Shown: positions 8,652 to 16,235 of the stretch, in pieces
Position numbering within the stretch: the stretch's first letter is position 1
How the letters are laid out: every line of letters begins with the position of its first letter
NCBI GenBank assembly: GCA_937952925.1
Contig: CALFYA010000219.1
Location: forward strand, 1-35,293
Length of the DNA stretch: 35,293 nt
Direction of reading: 5' to 3'
From: an uncultured Moraxellaceae bacterium
GTDB lineage: Bacteria > Pseudomonadota > Gammaproteobacteria > Pseudomonadales > Moraxellaceae
Made by a program: the position numbers and the translations under genes
The notes under the pieces: model-generated
The model's input: only the letters and a program-made list of their open reading frames with translations
Told to the model about the DNA's origin: nothing
Databases searched by the model: none

Positions 8652-8668
8652 TGCACTAATTTAGTGCC
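8652..8668. promoter_or_regulatory. NtrC-binding enhancer palindrome
   Basis: TGCACTAATTTAGTGCC fits the NtrC consensus GCAC-N7-GTGC exactly and is symmetric around the central T. Further GGTGC half-sites lie at 8615-8619 and 8634-8638 with poorer partners. The site sits between ntrBC (minus) and the cupredoxin/EAL pair (plus), so it could serve either side. The sigma54-like element at 8489-8506 points to ntrBC. Apart from these sites I see no gene in 8419-8741. Confidence 0.7.
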
Positions 8669-8741
8669 TTTAGTGTTGCACGGTGCTGACAGCAATCCTC
8701 ATGAAAGTGTATTCCGCTTCGATTTACACTAAAGGCGAACG

Positions 8742-9410
8742 ATGAGTCTCATCCGCTATAGACAATTTGGAGATAAAGCCATGACATACCATTTGGGGTG
8801 GTTGCTGTTGGGAGTGTCGTTGTCGGTGCCCGCAGCGGATTTACATGTGACGATTGTGGATCGCCAGAAGCGCCCCCTTGCGGATGCGGTGGTCAGTTTG
8901 CACAGTAGCCGTGTGGCGCAGGAGCAAGCAAAAGGCAAAGTGGTGGTGATTGATCAACGCCAACGTGAGTTTGTGCCGTATGTGACGGTGGTACAGCAAG
9001 GCACACAGATTCGTTTTCCCAATTCAGACAACATCCGCCATCATGTCTATTCATTTTCACCGATCAAGCGGATTGACCTGCAGTTGTATAAAGGTGCAGC
9101 GACAGCACCACTGACATTTAATCAAGCAGGGCTTGCTGTTTTGGGATGTAATATTCATGATTGGATGCTTGCGTACGTCAAAGTTGTCGATACGCCGTAT
9201 TTTGGCCGTAGTGTGGCCAATGGCGTGATTCATCTCACGGGGGTGGCTGCGGGTCGTTATCAGATGCAAGTATGGCATCCAAGACGCCAACAGCCGATTG
9301 AAGTGCCGATTCAGGTTGGCGAGATGCCACAAGCGTGGGTACAAGAGTTGTCGTTAGACAGCCCCGACCCACGTCGTTCAGCACCCATTGAACATTCAAT
9401 GTACGACTGA
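8742..9410 (+). CDS. Periplasmic cupredoxin-like protein (methylamine utilization-type)
   Basis: A 222-residue exported protein with a hydrophobic signal segment ending near VPAAD (about residues 30-33). An N-terminal Ig-like or carboxypeptidase-regulatory stretch leads into a plastocyanin-like domain. Its likely copper ligands are His100 or His101 in NIRHH, Cys136, His139 and Met142 in GCNIHDWM, the typical C-x2-H-x2-M arrangement. Such proteins are often annotated 'methylamine utilization protein', but nothing here supports methylamine metabolism. Two starts are possible. ATG 8742 has AAGG 6 nt upstream and a positively charged n-region. ATG 8781 has GGAG 8 nt upstream but no positive charge. 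The gene precedes a GGDEF/EAL protein by 26 nt, suggesting a linked sensory role. Confidence 0.78.
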   Translation: MSLIRYRQFGDKAMTYHLGWLLLGVSLSVPAADLHVTIVDRQKRPLADAVVSLHSSRVAQEQAKGKVVVIDQRQREFVPYVTVVQQGTQIRFPNSDNIRHHVYSFSPIKRIDLQLYKGAATAPLTFNQAGLAVLGCNIHDWMLAYVKVVDTPYFGRSVANGVIHLTGVAAGRYQMQVWHPRRQQPIEVPIQVGEMPQAWVQELSLDSPDPRRSAPIEHSMYD

Positions 9411-9436
9411 TCGTTTTTAGAGGATAACAACAGGCT

Positions 9437-11758
9437 ATGGTTCGCCGGTTACGCTCGCTGCGTATGCGTATTGCGCTCATTTTGGCAGGGATGCTGATGG
9501 TGGTGTCCGTGGTCGGCGTGAGCTTGATCAGCGCAGTCAATTTGAGCTTATTTCAACAACAAGCCAGCGCGGAGTTGCAGCGCGGGGAGCATGTGTTTCA
9601 TCAATTGATGGAGCATCATGATCGCCAATTGATTCAGGCCGCGCAGCTGCTTGCGGCAGATTTTGGCTTTCGCAGCGCGTTGGCCTCGCATGATGAACCC
9701 ACCATTATGTCAGCACTCGATAATCAGCGGATTCGTATCCATGCGGATCTGGCCTTGATGAGTGACCTAGATGGACGCATTGTGGCGGATAGTCAGCAGC
9801 GCTTGAGTGCAGGCCAAGCGTACCCCTTTGCCGCATTACTTGATGTCGCACAGCAAGAAGGCCAAGCATCCGCCATCAAGCTGCTCAATGGTCAAGCTTA
9901 TGCGGTGGTGATTGTGCCAGTACGTTCGCCATTGACGGTGGGTTGGGTGACGATGGGGATGAAGGTTGATGACCGCATGGCACAAGAGTTTCGCTTGCTG
10001 TCGGGCTTAGAAGTCTCATTTGTGATGCAGGCACAGCCTTCCGTGTGGCAAGTGATCGCGAGTACCTTACCGGCGCAAGCTCGCCAAGATATTCGTCATA
10101 TCAACCCGCTGCGCGAAAAAATTAAACTGGCAGATGTCGCGTATCAGTCCCGTTTCTTATCGATTACCAAAGCAGCACCCCAGATTTCTGCTGTGGGGAT
10201 TTTATTACAGCGCCCACGCGATGAGATTTTGGCACCTTTTTATGCATTGCTCAAAGCCATGTTGTTGCTAGGGGTAGTCAGCTTGCTATTGATTGGGTTT
10301 GCAAGCTTTCGGATTTCGCGTGTGGTGACGCGACCACTGCATCAGTTGGTAGAAGTTGCCCAACGAATTCGGGATGGTCAATATCAACAACAGATTCAGC
10401 GGCCTGATACCTTGGAGTTGGCAGAATTGGCGTGGGCGCTGTCGCATATGCAAGACGCGATTGCAGAGCGCGAAAAGCAAGTCTTGGCGTTGGTGTATCA
10501 CGATCCACTCACGGAGTTATTTAATCGTACTGGCTTTTTGCGTGAGCTAGATCAATGTTTGCAAGATCGCTCACCACATACCGTGATGTTACTCAATATC
10601 GACCGCTTCCAGCAGATCAACGACACCTTGGGACATCCGTTTGGCGATGAGGTGCTCAAAGCCTTTGCGCGACTGTTGTCACAATCGATTTCCAGTAAAG
10701 ATGGGACATTGGCACGGCTCAGTGGTGATGAGTTTGCGATTTTGATTGCCGATGACCAGCCATGGCAGCCATTGGTACAGCAGTTTTTACATCATTTTGA
10801 CCAGCCTTTTGTGGTGGCAGATCGCCAACTTGATGTGCATGCCACCATTGGCATCGCGCATTATCCAGAACATGCCGACAGCGCAGTCAATTTGCTGTGC
10901 TGTGCCGATGAAGCGATGTATGTGGCCAAATCTGAGCGTAAAGCGGTTAATTTGTATGATCCGCATCGCCAGCAATTTCGCGAAGATCATTTAAGTTTGC
11001 TTGGTGAGCTTAAGCGTGCTGTCGAGCAAGATGAATTGGTACTGTATTACCAGCCCAAAGTGGCGCTGCATGGTGGGGAGACCAAAGAAGCGGAAGCCTT
11101 GATTCGTTGGCAGCATCCCACGCGTGGTTTTATTCCGCCATTTGAGTTTATTCCGTTTGCCGAACAAACCGGTTATATCCGTGAAATCACCCGTTGGGTG
11201 ATCAAGCGAGGCTGCCAAGATGCAGCATGGTTTCGTGAGCAGGGTCAGCCCCTGCGGATTTCAGTCAATATTGCCACCCGTGACTTACTTGATGTGCATC
11301 TGCCAGAGTATGTGCATCAATGTCTGCATGACGCCGAGATCCCCCCTGCATTTTTGTGTCTGGAAATCACCGAAAGCGGTGTGATGGAAGAGTCTGAGCA
11401 AGTGATGGACAATCTCAATCGACTGCGGGCGATGGGCTTGGCGTTGGCGATTGATGATTATGGCACGGGGTATTCATCTTTGGCGTATGTACGGCAGTTG
11501 CCGGTGTCTGAACTGAAAATTGACCGCAGTTTTGTCAAAGGGGTAGCTGATAGCCATACCGACGCGATGATTGTGCATTCGACCATTGAGCTGGCTCATT
11601 CGCTCAACTTTAAGGTGGTGGCGGAAGGCGTCGAGACCGAAGCCGTTAGCAATCGTTTGCGGGAGTTGGGCTGTGATTTGGGGCAGGGCTATTTGTACTC
11701 CAAACCCTTACCACGCGAAGCTTTATCCGCATGGATTGAGCAAGCTGCTGTGCACTAG
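9437..11758 (+). CDS. Membrane GGDEF/EAL c-di-GMP enzyme, probably a phosphodiesterase
   Basis: The product has 773 residues. A transmembrane helix (about 12-33), a periplasmic sensor domain, a second helix (about 274-296) and a HAMP linker are followed by GGDEF and EAL domains. The GGDEF motif is degenerate (SGDEF, 429-433) while the surrounding DPLTELFNR is kept. The EAL domain has the catalytic EAL (553-555) plus DDYGTGYSSL and LKIDRSFV, which hold metal and substrate residues. Net c-di-GMP hydrolysis is therefore inferred, with the GGDEF perhaps retaining GTP binding. The ribosome-binding GAGG lies about 13 nt before the ATG, rather far. It is probably co-transcribed with the upstream cupredoxin, whose copper or redox state could be the signal. 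Its TAG stop forms the edge of a palindromic element. Confidence 0.93.
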   Translation: MVRRLRSLRMRIALILAGMLMVVSVVGVSLISAVNLSLFQQQASAELQRGEHVFHQLMEHHDRQLIQAAQLLAADFGFRSALASHDEPTIMSALDNQRIRIHADLALMSDLDGRIVADSQQRLSAGQAYPFAALLDVAQQEGQASAIKLLNGQAYAVVIVPVRSPLTVGWVTMGMKVDDRMAQEFRLLSGLEVSFVMQAQPSVWQVIASTLPAQARQDIRHINPLREKIKLADVAYQSRFLSITKAAPQISAVGILLQRPRDEILAPFYALLKAMLLLGVVSLLLIGFASFRISRVVTRPLHQLVEVAQRIRDGQYQQQIQRPDTLELAELAWALSHMQDAIAEREKQVLALVYHDPLTELFNRTGFLRELDQCLQDRSPHTVMLLNIDRFQQINDTLGHPFGDEVLKAFARLLSQSISSKDGTLARLSGDEFAILIADDQPWQPLVQQFLHHFDQPFVVADRQLDVHATIGIAHYPEHADSAVNLLCCADEAMYVAKSERKAVNLYDPHRQQFREDHLSLLGELKRAVEQDELVLYYQPKVALHGGETKEAEALIRWQHPTRGFIPPFEFIPFAEQTGYIREITRWVIKRGCQDAAWFREQGQPLRISVNIATRDLLDVHLPEYVHQCLHDAEIPPAFLCLEITESGVMEESEQVMDNLNRLRAMGLALAIDDYGTGYSSLAYVRQLPVSELKIDRSFVKGVADSHTDAMIVHSTIELAHSLNFKVVAEGVETEAVSNRLRELGCDLGQGYLYSKPLPREALSAWIEQAAVH

Positions 11759-11801
11759 GGTCTGTTGACGTTTCAGCCGTGGCTGCGACGTCAACAGATC
11801 C
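11758..11801. repeat. 44-nt palindromic MITE/REP-like element at the EAL stop codon
   Basis: GGGTCTGTTGACGT (11758-11771) pairs with ACGTCAACAGATCC (11788-11801) with a single G-T wobble. The interior contains a further CAGCC/GGCTG stem. Both ends are flanked by TA, as if from target duplication. The last G of the EAL gene's TAG stop is the first base of the element. It looks like the fused inverted ends of a small transposable element (IS5-type ends are a possibility) or a REP-like hairpin. No U-tract follows, yet it may still act as a terminator or mRNA stabiliser. Confidence 0.6.
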
Positions 11802-11887
11802 TAAGCGTACAGGCAAAACGCATCGGACGCTATTCAGGCTCCTACAAAGGGCATACAATATGCGCCGTCTCGCTGGAGTGTTGCTGC

Positions 11888-13228
11888 ATGAAGTCCCCAA
11901 AGGTTGGTTTTGTTTCGCTCGGTTGTCCCAAAGCATTGGTGGACTCAGAGCGTATTTTGACCCAGCTCAAAGTTGAAGGCTATGAAGTGGCTGCCGACTA
12001 TGCTGGCGCTGACCTTGTGGTGGTCAATACCTGCGGCTTTATCGAATCTGCGGTACAAGAATCACTCGATGCCATCGGCGAAGCCATCAGCGAAAACGGC
12101 AAAGTGATTGTGACGGGTTGTCTGGGCAAAAACGAAGCGCAGATCCGCGCCATGCATCCAAGCGTGCTCAAAGTCACGGGGCCACATGCCTATGATGATG
12201 TGATGATTGCGGTGCACGAATATGTGCCACCCCCTCCAGCGCATAACCCGTATATCGACCTTGTACCGCCACAAGGGGTGCGTCTGACCCCCAAGCATTA
12301 CGCCTATCTGAAAATCTCCGAAGGCTGTAACCACCGCTGTACTTTCTGCATCATCCCATCATTGCGCGGCGATTTGGTCTCACGTCCGATTGGCAGTGTG
12401 ATGGATGAAGCCCAAGCGCTGGTCAATGCAGGCGTCAAAGAAATTTTGGTGATTTCGCAAGACACCTCAGCCTATGGCGTCGATCTCAAATACAAACTCG
12501 ATTTTTGGCAAGGTCAGCCGCTCAAATCCAAGTTTTATGATTTGTGTGTGGCCTTAGGTCAGCTCGGGGTCTGGGTGCGTTTGCACTATGTCTACCCGTA
12601 TCCGCACGTCGATGCCGCAATTGACCTGATGGCCGAAGGCAAAATCTTGCCTTACCTTGATATCCCATTCCAGCACGCTAGTCCGCGTGTGTTGGCCTTG
12701 ATGAAACGCCCTGCGCATAGCGAAAATACCCTAGAGCGGATCAAGGCATGGCGTAGCAAATGCCCAGAGTTGTCGATTCGCTCGACCTTTGTGGTCGGCT
12801 TCCCCGGTGAAACCGAAGAAGATTTCCAATACTTGCTGGACTGGTTGCAAGAAGCGCAATTGGATCGAGTCGGCTGCTTTACCTACTCCGCGATTGACGG
12901 TGCGGTGGCCAATGACTTGCCAGATCCTGTACCAGAAGAGATCAAGCAGCAGCGCTATGAGCGGTTTATGCAAGTGCAGCAAGAAATTTCGACCGCTCGT
13001 TTGCAACGCAAAATCGGTCAAGTGATGACCGTGTTGGTCGATGAGTTAGATGAAGAGCATCCGGTTGCGGTTGCACGCTCGTATGCCGATGCCCCTGAAA
13101 TTGACGGTAATGTGTTTGTAGAAGACATTGACCGCAGTCAGATCAAAGCCGGTCAACGGCTCACCGTCGAAATTACCGATGCAGATGAGTACGACCTATT
13201 TGCGCGTTTGATCAGTATCGACGCCTAA
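11888..13228 (+). CDS. rimO: RimO, ribosomal protein S12 methylthiotransferase
   Basis: A 446-residue radical-SAM enzyme that adds a methylthio group to a conserved aspartate of ribosomal protein S12. The N-terminal MTTase domain has its three cluster cysteines (Cys13, Cys49, Cys78). The radical-SAM CxxxCxxC motif is Cys147, Cys151 and Cys154, and a TRAM domain closes the C-terminus. The opening GFVSLGCPKALVDSE is characteristic of RimO and separates it from MiaB. The ATG at 11888 has GGAG 9 nt upstream and matches the usual length of about 440. The longer in-frame extension begins inside the palindromic element and is not used. A hairpin after the stop probably ends the transcript. Confidence 0.96.
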   Translation: MKSPKVGFVSLGCPKALVDSERILTQLKVEGYEVAADYAGADLVVVNTCGFIESAVQESLDAIGEAISENGKVIVTGCLGKNEAQIRAMHPSVLKVTGPHAYDDVMIAVHEYVPPPPAHNPYIDLVPPQGVRLTPKHYAYLKISEGCNHRCTFCIIPSLRGDLVSRPIGSVMDEAQALVNAGVKEILVISQDTSAYGVDLKYKLDFWQGQPLKSKFYDLCVALGQLGVWVRLHYVYPYPHVDAAIDLMAEGKILPYLDIPFQHASPRVLALMKRPAHSENTLERIKAWRSKCPELSIRSTFVVGFPGETEEDFQYLLDWLQEAQLDRVGCFTYSAIDGAVANDLPDPVPEEIKQQRYERFMQVQQEISTARLQRKIGQVMTVLVDELDEEHPVAVARSYADAPEIDGNVFVEDIDRSQIKAGQRLTVEITDADEYDLFARLISIDA

Positions 13229-13243
13229 CGTGATTGGATGTAT

Positions 13244-13272
13244 GGAGGATGTCGAGCATCCTCCAACCTTTT
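13244..13272 (+). terminator. Terminator-like hairpin after rimO
   Basis: GGAGGATG (13244-13251) pairs perfectly with CATCCTCC (13257-13264) over a 5-nt loop. A short TTTT run follows after AACC. The weak U-tract suggests partial termination between rimO and pyrH. Confidence 0.6.
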
Positions 13273-13325
13273 GGCCTGCACGCACTGTGTGTATGCGCTT
13301 TTTTGCTGTGTGATTGGAGTCTATC

Positions 13326-14051
13326 ATGGCTGAGAACAGCCCCCGCTATTCGCGTATCCTCCTCAAGCTGTCGGGCGAAGCCTTATCTGGCAGCAAAGAC
13401 ATGGGCATCGACGCCAGCATCTTAGATCACATGAGCCTTGCGATTGCTCACTTGGTGGGCTTAGGTGTCCAAGTGGGCATTGTGGTGGGTGGTGGCAATC
13501 TCTATCGTGGCAGCCAGCTGCAAAAAGATGGCTTGGTCGGTCGAGTCACCGGTGATCAAATGGGCATGCTCGCCACCGTGATGAATGGTCTGGCGATGCG
13601 TGATGCGCTAGAGCGTCGCAACATCAAAACCCGTCTGATGTCGGCATTGCCGATTGGTGGCGTGGTTGAGACGTACAGCAGCCGCGACGCGATTCGCTAT
13701 CTCAAACAAGGTGATGTCTGCGTGTTTGCGGCAGGGACGGGTAATCCGTTTTTCACCACTGACACCGCCGCATGCCTGCGTGGGATTGAGATCGAAGCCA
13801 AGCTGATCTTGAAAGCCACCAAAGTCGATGGTGTGTATGATAAAGACCCCAGCAAGCATGCGGATGCGATTCGTTATGAGCACCTCACCTTTGACCAAGT
13901 GCTCGATGAAAAGCTCGGTGTCATGGATCTGACCGCGATTTGCTTGTGTCGTGATCACGATGTGCCCTTGCAAGTGTTTAACATGAATAAAGCAGGTGCG
14001 TTGCTCAGTGTGGTGATGGGCGACAAAGAAGGCACCCACGTCACACGTTAA
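13326..14051 (+). CDS. pyrH: Uridylate kinase (UMP kinase)
   Basis: A 241-residue cytosolic enzyme that phosphorylates UMP to UDP with ATP, the same length as the E. coli enzyme. It has the amino-acid-kinase fold signatures LKLSGEAL near the N-terminus, VVGGGNLYRG (phosphate binding) and GTGNPFFTTDTAA. The ATG at 13326 is preceded by GGAG at 6 nt; a TTG at 13314 is less likely. It opens the pyrH-frr-uppS-cdsA-dxr-rseP-bamA run, a conserved order in gammaproteobacteria that here lacks rpsB and tsf immediately upstream. Confidence 0.97.
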   Translation: MAENSPRYSRILLKLSGEALSGSKDMGIDASILDHMSLAIAHLVGLGVQVGIVVGGGNLYRGSQLQKDGLVGRVTGDQMGMLATVMNGLAMRDALERRNIKTRLMSALPIGGVVETYSSRDAIRYLKQGDVCVFAAGTGNPFFTTDTAACLRGIEIEAKLILKATKVDGVYDKDPSKHADAIRYEHLTFDQVLDEKLGVMDLTAICLCRDHDVPLQVFNMNKAGALLSVVMGDKEGTHVTR

Positions 14052-14068
14052 TCGGTCGTTTGACCGAT
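14051..14068 (+). other. Intergenic hairpin between pyrH and frr
   Basis: ATCGGTC (14051-14057) and GACCGAT (14062-14068) form a 7-bp stem with a GTTT loop directly at the pyrH stop. No U-tract follows. It may be an mRNA processing or stability element. Its role is not established. Confidence 0.4.
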
Positions 14069-14119
14069 CAACTTCCCCTGTAATCGTCTACTGTGACGCG
14101 AAAGATTGAGGACAATCTG

Positions 14120-14674
14120 ATGATCAATGATCTGAAAAAAGACGGCGAAAGCCGGATGAAAAAATCCATCGAATCGCTCGAAGCGGGTTTTGCCAAAGTG
14201 CGCACCGGTCGCGCCCATCCCTCCATGTTAAATGGTGTGATGGTGCCGTATTACGGCATGGATGTCCCACTCAACCAAGTGGCGAGTGTCGGCATTGAAG
14301 ATGCGCGTACCTTGGTGGTGCAGCCGTTTGAGCGCAACATGGTCAGTGCGGTAGACAAAGCCATCCGTGAGGGCGATTTGGGTCTCAACCCGATCACCAC
14401 CGATGTGATCCGCGTCCCGCTACCAGCGTTGACCGAAGAAACTCGCCGCAATATGCAAAAATTGGCACGCTCAGAAGCTGAAAATGCCAAAGTGGCGATC
14501 CGCAACATTCGTCGGGATATTTTGGGTGATGTCAAAGACTTGCTCAAAGAAAAAGAAATCACCGAAGATGACGAGCGTCGTGCCGGTGATGATGTGCAAA
14601 AAATGACCGATAAATTTGTGGCGGAAGTCGACAAAATGTTGGCTGCTAAAGAAGCTGAGTTGATGCAGGTCTAA
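14120..14674 (+). CDS. frr: Ribosome recycling factor
   Basis: A 184-residue protein that, with EF-G, splits post-termination ribosomes. The N-terminus MINDLKKDGESRM and the RTGRAHPSML region match the family closely. Length equals the usual 185. The ATG at 14120 has GAGGA 7-8 nt upstream, so the in-frame GTG at 14093 is discarded. It is followed after 3 nt by uppS, consistent with co-transcription in the pyrH operon. Confidence 0.97.
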   Translation: MINDLKKDGESRMKKSIESLEAGFAKVRTGRAHPSMLNGVMVPYYGMDVPLNQVASVGIEDARTLVVQPFERNMVSAVDKAIREGDLGLNPITTDVIRVPLPALTEETRRNMQKLARSEAENAKVAIRNIRRDILGDVKDLLKEKEITEDDERRAGDDVQKMTDKFVAEVDKMLAAKEAELMQV

Positions 14675-14677
14675 ACG

Positions 14678-15448
14678 TTGACAGCTCCTGATCTTGACCT
14701 TGCTGCGCAAGGTCTGCCGCAGCATGTTGCCATCATCATGGATGGCAACAATCGTTATGCACGTCGTCAAGGTTTAGGGCAGGGTGCAGGTCACCGTGCT
14801 GGCAAAAATAATCTCGACCCGATTGTCGAGCAAGCCCGTCGTTTGGGACTACGTGCACTCACGGTATTTGCGTTTTCGAGTGAAAACTGGCGTCGTCCTC
14901 CCGATGAAGTGGCATTGTTGATGCAGTTGTTTGCAGAGACCATCCATGAGCAAATGGCGCGGATGCATCAGTATCAAATCGCCATGCGCTTTATTGGTGA
15001 TCGCAGCAAAATGTCGGCAACGCTACAAACCCTCATGGCTGATGCCGAAGCCGCCACAGCACATCATCAGCAGATGAGCTTGGTGATTGCGGTCAGTTAT
15101 GGTGGTTTGTGGGATATCAGTCATGCTGCACGTCAGCTGGCGGTGCAAGTGGCACAAGGTTTGCTCCTGCCAGAGCAAATTGATGAGGCCATGATGCAAC
15201 AACAGATTCAAATGTCCGATCTACCACCCGTTGATTTGCTGATTCGTACCGGTGGCGATTATCGGCTGTCCAACTTTTTGTTGTGGCAAGCGGCCTATGC
15301 CGAGTTGTATTTTACCGAAACATTATGGCCAGATTTTTCCGTCGCTGAATTTGATCATGCTCTGAATGTGTTTGCAGGGCGTGAGCGTCGTTTTGGACGC
15401 ACCAGCGAACAAGTCCAAGATTTTTTAGCGACGACCCCTCATGTTTGA
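14678..15448 (+). CDS. uppS: Undecaprenyl diphosphate synthase (TTG start)
   Basis: A 256-residue cis-prenyltransferase that condenses isopentenyl diphosphate units onto farnesyl diphosphate to form the C55 carrier for peptidoglycan and O-antigen. Visible motifs are IIMDGNNRYARR (catalytic Asp22), FAFSSENW, LIRTGGDYRLSNFLLWQ and the LWPDF/ERRFG C-terminal region. DGNNRYA replaces the commoner DGNGRWA, as I recall from Acinetobacter-like enzymes. The only suitable start is a TTG at 14678, three bases after the frr stop. An ATG just upstream runs into a stop. The weak initiation probably relies on coupling to frr translation. The end overlaps cdsA by 8 nt. Confidence 0.95.
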   Translation: MTAPDLDLAAQGLPQHVAIIMDGNNRYARRQGLGQGAGHRAGKNNLDPIVEQARRLGLRALTVFAFSSENWRRPPDEVALLMQLFAETIHEQMARMHQYQIAMRFIGDRSKMSATLQTLMADAEAATAHHQQMSLVIAVSYGGLWDISHAARQLAVQVAQGLLLPEQIDEAMMQQQIQMSDLPPVDLLIRTGGDYRLSNFLLWQAAYAELYFTETLWPDFSVAEFDHALNVFAGRERRFGRTSEQVQDFLATTPHV

Positions 15449-16235
15449 ACGCATTAAAACCGCTATTGTCCTGCTGATTCTGGTCAGCTTCTGTATGTTT
15501 GCCCTCGATAGTGCCATTCCCATGCTGCTGTTGATGTTGCTAACCGCCATGATTGGGGCGAGTGAGTGGCTCAAGCTGATGCCCAAAGTGGAGTTTCCAG
15601 CCCGCTTTTTATTGGGTGTGCCGCTATTTGTGGTGATTGCTTTACTCAGTCAGGGCGTCTGGCCGTTTTTGTGGGCAGCATCGGCGCTGTTTTGGGGGTG
15701 GGCGGTGCTGTGGGTCAAAGACTATCCCACCAAGACGCCTTGGTATCGTGCCAATCTGTTGCAAGGGGTAGGAGCGTTGTTGCTCGGTGCCGCCACCACC
15801 GCGATTTTTAGCCTGTGGCAAGCATCACCATGGTGGCTCTTGTATGTGTTTGGTTTGGTATGGGTGGCCGATAGCGGTGCGTATTTTGCAGGTCGTGCAT
15901 TCGGTCGGCACAAATTGGCTCCCAAAGTCAGCCCAGCCAAAACCTTGGAAGGTCTGGCCGGTGGCTTGCTGCTCACGTCCGCATTGTCGATTGGCGTGGC
16001 GTGTTCCCTCAAGCTGAGTGTAGGGGCTTGGTGTGGGTTTGTGGGATTGTCGATGCTCACTGTATTGGCATCGGTGCATGGGGATTTGGTGGAGTCGATG
16101 CTCAAGCGTCGTGCTGGTATCAAAGATTCGGGCACCATCTTACCCGGTCATGGCGGTGTGCTGGATCGGATTGACTCATTGTTGTCTGCCACACCGATTT
16201 TTGCCCTTGGCTTTTGGTGGGTAGGGGGCTTTTGA
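15441..16235 (+). CDS. cdsA: Phosphatidate cytidylyltransferase (CDP-diglyceride synthase)
   Basis: A 264-residue polytopic inner-membrane enzyme that makes CDP-diacylglycerol from CTP and phosphatidic acid, the branch point for all phospholipids. The complete family signature SMLKRRAGIKDSG...LPGHGGVLDRID is present at residues 219-245. Several hydrophobic segments cover the first two thirds. It overlaps uppS by 8 nt at its start and dxr by 1 nt (TGATG) at its end, so translation of the run is tightly coupled. It is slightly shorter than the E. coli enzyme (285). Confidence 0.96.
   Translation: MFERIKTAIVLLILVSFCMFALDSAIPMLLLMLLTAMIGASEWLKLMPKVEFPARFLLGVPLFVVIALLSQGVWPFLWAASALFWGWAVLWVKDYPTKTPWYRANLLQGVGALLLGAATTAIFSLWQASPWWLLYVFGLVWVADSGAYFAGRAFGRHKLAPKVSPAKTLEGLAGGLLLTSALSIGVACSLKLSVGAWCGFVGLSMLTVLASVHGDLVESMLKRRAGIKDSGTILPGHGGVLDRIDSLLSATPIFALGFWWVGGF

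Noticed and set aside
8420..8659. Plus-strand 79-codon frame upstream of the cupredoxin gene
   Set aside because: No ribosome-binding site or domain, and it covers the sigma54 promoter and much of the ntrB control region.
11765..11887. N-terminal extension of rimO starting inside the palindrome
   Set aside because: The 41 extra residues have no family counterpart and the ATG at 11888 gives the normal RimO N-terminus with a ribosome-binding site.
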